DNA of 60,000 nucleotides, from NCBI GenBank assembly GCA_014529385.2, contig CM043967.1:88153278-88213277 (forward strand), written 5' to 3'. The stretch comes from Adiantum capillus-veneris. Lineage: Eukaryota > Streptophyta > Polypodiopsida > Polypodiales > Pteridaceae. Numbering within the stretch: the stretch's first letter is position 1; the number at the start of each line of letters is the position of its first letter. Below the pieces are notes generated by a model. It made no database searches and was not told the DNA's origin. It saw only the letters and a program-made list of their open reading frames with translations. This document shows positions 56,811 through 60,000 of the stretch, piece after piece. Made by a program: the position numbers and the translations under genes.

Positions 56811-56849
56811 TGTGTGTGTGTGTGTGTGTGAAAGGAAGGGGGGGGGGGG
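56811..56849. repeat. (TG)n and G-run
   Basis: (TG)n 56811-56830, AAAGGAA, then about 12 G residues. Confidence 0.9.
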
Positions 56850-57705
<856 letters not shown>

Positions 57706-57910
57706 ATTGGAAAATAGAAGTTATATAGAATGTGTGATGAGAGGATATCACTCAATTGGTAGAGGAAGCTTTTTGCATAGAATTATGGAATGGACACGAA
57801 GTAAGTAGAGAGAGCTTTATTAATAACTTTTCCAGCCATGCCATTTTCCATAAAAATCTCCCTCTAAAGATTCCTCCAAAAGATCCCTCCGTTCCCCTAC
57901 TCAATCAATC

Positions 57911-58294
57911 ACAATTGCACTAGAGTACTAAGCTAAAACGGCTTTTATAACCAAATTTGGAGTGCTCGCATTTCGTGTTATGGCTTTTGGCTTAACCAAT
58001 GCTCCTGCTACCTTCCAAAGATTAATAAACACCGCTCTTAGAGAATATTTGAGGGAGTTTTGTGAAGCTTTCTTAGATGACCTTTGTGTTTATTCTTCTT
58101 GGAAAGAACATCTATCATGTTTACAAAAAGTGTTTAAGAAGTGTAGGTTGTATCGCATCTCCTTAAACCATTTTAAATGCCAATTTTGGGTTGAACATGG
58201 AGTCATTTTAAGGCATATATTGTACAAAAATGGGATTTCCATTGATGAGAGAAAAATTAAAGCCATTGATGATTTTCCACCACCTACAAACTAA
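57911..58294 (+). pseudogene. Family T reverse transcriptase, C-terminal half
   Basis: Immediately right of the insertion the RT resumes with AKTAFITKFGVLAFRVMAFG, LTNAPATFQRLINTALREYL, EFCEAFLDDLCVYSSWKEHL (catalytic FLDD) and LYRISLNHFKCQFWVEHGV, ending IDDFPPPTN. One codon near 57931 is TAA. Only a few residues between the two halves are affected by the insertion. Confidence 0.92.
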
Positions 58295-59030
58295 AGGAGT
58301 TCAAAGGTTCATGGGCCATGTTGGTTAGTACCGACGGTTTATTTTAAACTTTGCCGAGATAGCTCATCCTTTGTACAAGCTTTTATTGAGTTCCACTGCA
58401 CCGTGGAGTGTGCCCATGCTAATGAGTCATTGAAAAAGATCTTGATAAGCACTCCCATTCTATGAGTGCCTGATTGGAACGTAATTTTCCACGTGCATAT
58501 TGATGCATCGAGCTTTGCTATTGGGTGTGTTCTAGATCAACCAGGAGAACATAAATTGGACTACCCCATTAACTTTGCAAGTCGTCAATTGAATAATGCT
58601 GAGAGAAACTACACCACTACAGAGCGGGAAGGTTTAGCTATGATTTATGCAATAAAGAAATTTTACTACTACCTCCTTGCCAACAAGTTTGTTTTCTATG
58701 TCAATCATCAACCCTTGTTGTATCTTGTACATAAACCTTGTTCCACGGGAATAATTACATGATGGTTGTTGATTCTTCTTGAGTTTGATTTTACTGTTGT
58801 GGTGAGACCTGGTAAAGGACAGGTCATGGAAGATCATTTGTCTTGCATACCCAATGGTGAAGCCCCTAATGGAATTGATGATGGATTGCTCAATACTTCC
58901 TTGTTCCTAGTCGAGACCATGCCTGAATGGAGTGAGAAGATTGTGAACTTTTTAGTTAACGATTTTTCACCCAAGGAGCTTTGTAAGGATATAGCTCAAA
59001 AATTGTTAAAAAGAATGTGAACCTTATTCT
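58295..59030 (+). pseudogene. Family T RNase H (plus copy)
   Basis: The thumb/connection near 58300 reads GVQRFMGHVG-stop-YRRFILNFAE. RNase H: WNVIFHVHIDASSFAIGCVL (first Asp), INFASRQLNNAERNYTTTER (Glu), NKFVFYVNHQPLLYLVHKP where the usual Asp of YVDHQ is Asn. A stop near 58762 separates it from LLEFDFTVVVRPGKGQVMED, HLSCIPNGEAPNGIDDG and TMPEWSEKIVNFLVNDF, the linker to integrase. Confidence 0.9.
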
Positions 59031-59040
59031 CTCATTGTAG

Positions 59041-59613
59041 GAACTCTATGTACAAGCTAGGGAAGGACGATATTCTTAGACGTTATGCTCGTGAAGATAA
59101 GTATTTATACATACTGCAAGAAGCCCACATGGGTATTGCCGAAGGACAATTCTCAGGGGAACTAACTGCTAGAAAGGTGTTGCAATCAGGCTATTGGTGG
59201 GCTACCTTATTTAAGGATGCATCACTTTTTGAAAAAGGATGTGATGAATGCCAACATTACAAGATCACATAACGAAAGGAGAAGACGCCCTTACATCTTG
59301 TTAAAATGATTCAATCATTTGATAAATGGGGTTTAGACTTTTTAGGCACAATTAGTCCGGCAGCTTGTAACACTCAATCTTAATATAGTACATTGCCACG
59401 GACTATGTGACAAAGTGGGTGGTAGCCAGGGCGATACGTAAGGCTGATGCAAGGTCAGATGCAAGGTCAATTGCCAAGTTTCTCTTTGAGAACATTACTA
59501 CAAGATTTGGTTGTCCCTTTGAAATTGTGAGTGACAATGGTACTCATTTTATAAATGGAGTGATAAAGGGACTCACAACAAACTTCATGATAGCTCATCA
59601 TAAGTCCACACCG
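59041..59613 (+). pseudogene. Family T integrase, truncated before the catalytic Glu
   Basis: H2C2 domain: EAHMGIAEGQFSGELTARKV with Gln where the second His is expected, and LQSGYWWATLFKDASLFEKG followed by CDEC. Core: FDKWGLDFLGTISPA (first Asp), TKWVVARAIRKADAR, FLFENITTRFGCPFEIVSDN (second Asp), THFINGVIKGLTTNFMIAHH and KSTP. A small ADARSDARS duplication is present (12 bp). Homology stops after STP (about 59613), before the NGQAE segment that holds the catalytic Glu. Confidence 0.9.
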
Positions 59614-60000
59614 TTGTCGAGAAATTTGCGGTCTTGCCAGGAAAGCACCGGGCTTATGGCTGTGAGAGTTTGTGAGAGAACTCAACAAAAACTATATGAA
59701 GGAGTTAAACCATAGATGCCATGAAGACTAGGGTTTGGAAAGAAGTTCAACCAAAGAAGACTCACTCTTTCTCTCTTGCATTCACACACACAAAGGAAGA
59801 ACGCAAAAGAGAATGTCAAAACAATACGAAGATGAAAACATCAAGGCTATGGTCATAGCGTATCATGGGTAATATGAAAGGGTTAATGGATGAGTTAATG
59901 GAATTCAATCTTGGCCGACCAAATAGGCTACGAATTGTTCTTTGGAATTGTAGTTTTGTGCTTACCATAATATATATATTTTGTCTAGTGATTGGGATTA
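59614..60000. other. Unidentified sequence after the integrase break
   Basis: Unrelated sequence replaces the integrase C-terminus. It contains CTTTCTCTCTTGCATTCACACACACA and an AT-rich end, and could be the start of another LTR or insertion that continues outside the window. Confidence 0.35.

Noticed and set aside
57750-57790. tRNA-like CACTCAATTGGTAGAGGAAGC
   Set aside because: Resembles a tRNA D-arm/box A, but no box B or matching stems occur downstream.

Overview
This window looks like heterochromatic, gene-poor nuclear DNA from a large-genome land plant. The evidence is plant-type Ty3/gypsy and Ty1/copia retrotransposons, primer-binding sites matching plant tRNA-Asp and initiator tRNA-Met, AT-rich spacers, and very long simple repeats (GA/CT, CA/GT, TA and homopolymeric C). 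I found no intact host gene, no rRNA or canonical tRNA gene, no CRISPR array and no prokaryotic operon. A seed-free plant such as a fern is my guess, but the sequence alone does not settle it. Every coding region I recognise is a decayed retroelement gene, broken by stops, frameshifts or insertions.

Layout. 1-3.3 kb: non-coding, with compound microsatellites. 3.3-7.4 kb: the 3' end of a minus-strand LTR element (3' LTR at 3301-4352 carrying a Tourist-like MITE, polypurine tract, then an unrecognised accessory ORF), split by a complete small non-autonomous LTR element at 4869-6981 with GTAGG target duplications. 7.4-8.4 kb: a relative of that small element. 8.4-10.14 kb: a minus-strand Ty1/copia fragment (gag, primer site, LTR). 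10.4-10.9 kb: an RNase H fragment of a Tat/Athila-like family, called family T here. 10.9-15.2 kb: a minus-strand Ty3/gypsy gag-pol (gypsy A). 15.5-16.8 kb: tandem repeats, including a duplicated tRNA-derived SINE-like unit. 17.2-19.7 kb: a second minus-strand gypsy (gypsy B). 21.7-30.7 kb: minus-strand family T (protease, multi-knuckle gag, unknown N-terminal region, leader with an 18-bp palindrome, LTR, second leader, second LTR). 30.7-33.6 kb: inverted LTR fragment and plus-strand family T RNase H/integrase remnants. 33.6-36.0 kb: a structurally complete non-coding LTR element (CCAAA duplications, tRNA-Asp primer site, polypurine tract). 36.4-37.6 kb: plus-strand family T LTR and leader. 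37.6-45.1 kb: a tandem array of gag-only copia elements sharing LTRs. 45.1-46.5 kb: an ACCAGT-rich degenerate satellite. 46.7-59.6 kb: plus-strand family T gag-protease-RT-RNase H-integrase, with the RT split by a 5.5-kb insertion (52403-57899) that is bounded by imperfect inverted repeats and filled with microsatellites.

How the parts relate. The window is a record of nested insertion and recombination. Family T fragments occur at least five times in both orientations and serve as hosts for a MITE, two non-autonomous LTR elements, the gag-only copia array and the TIR-bounded insertion. The non-autonomous elements encode no polymerase and would have depended on enzymes made elsewhere. The most unusual items are the gag-only tandem array, the ACCAGT satellite, the accessory ORF next to the polypurine tract, the CX2CX3HX4C knuckles of family T, the recurring palindrome in its leader, and a long hairpin at 54208-54276.
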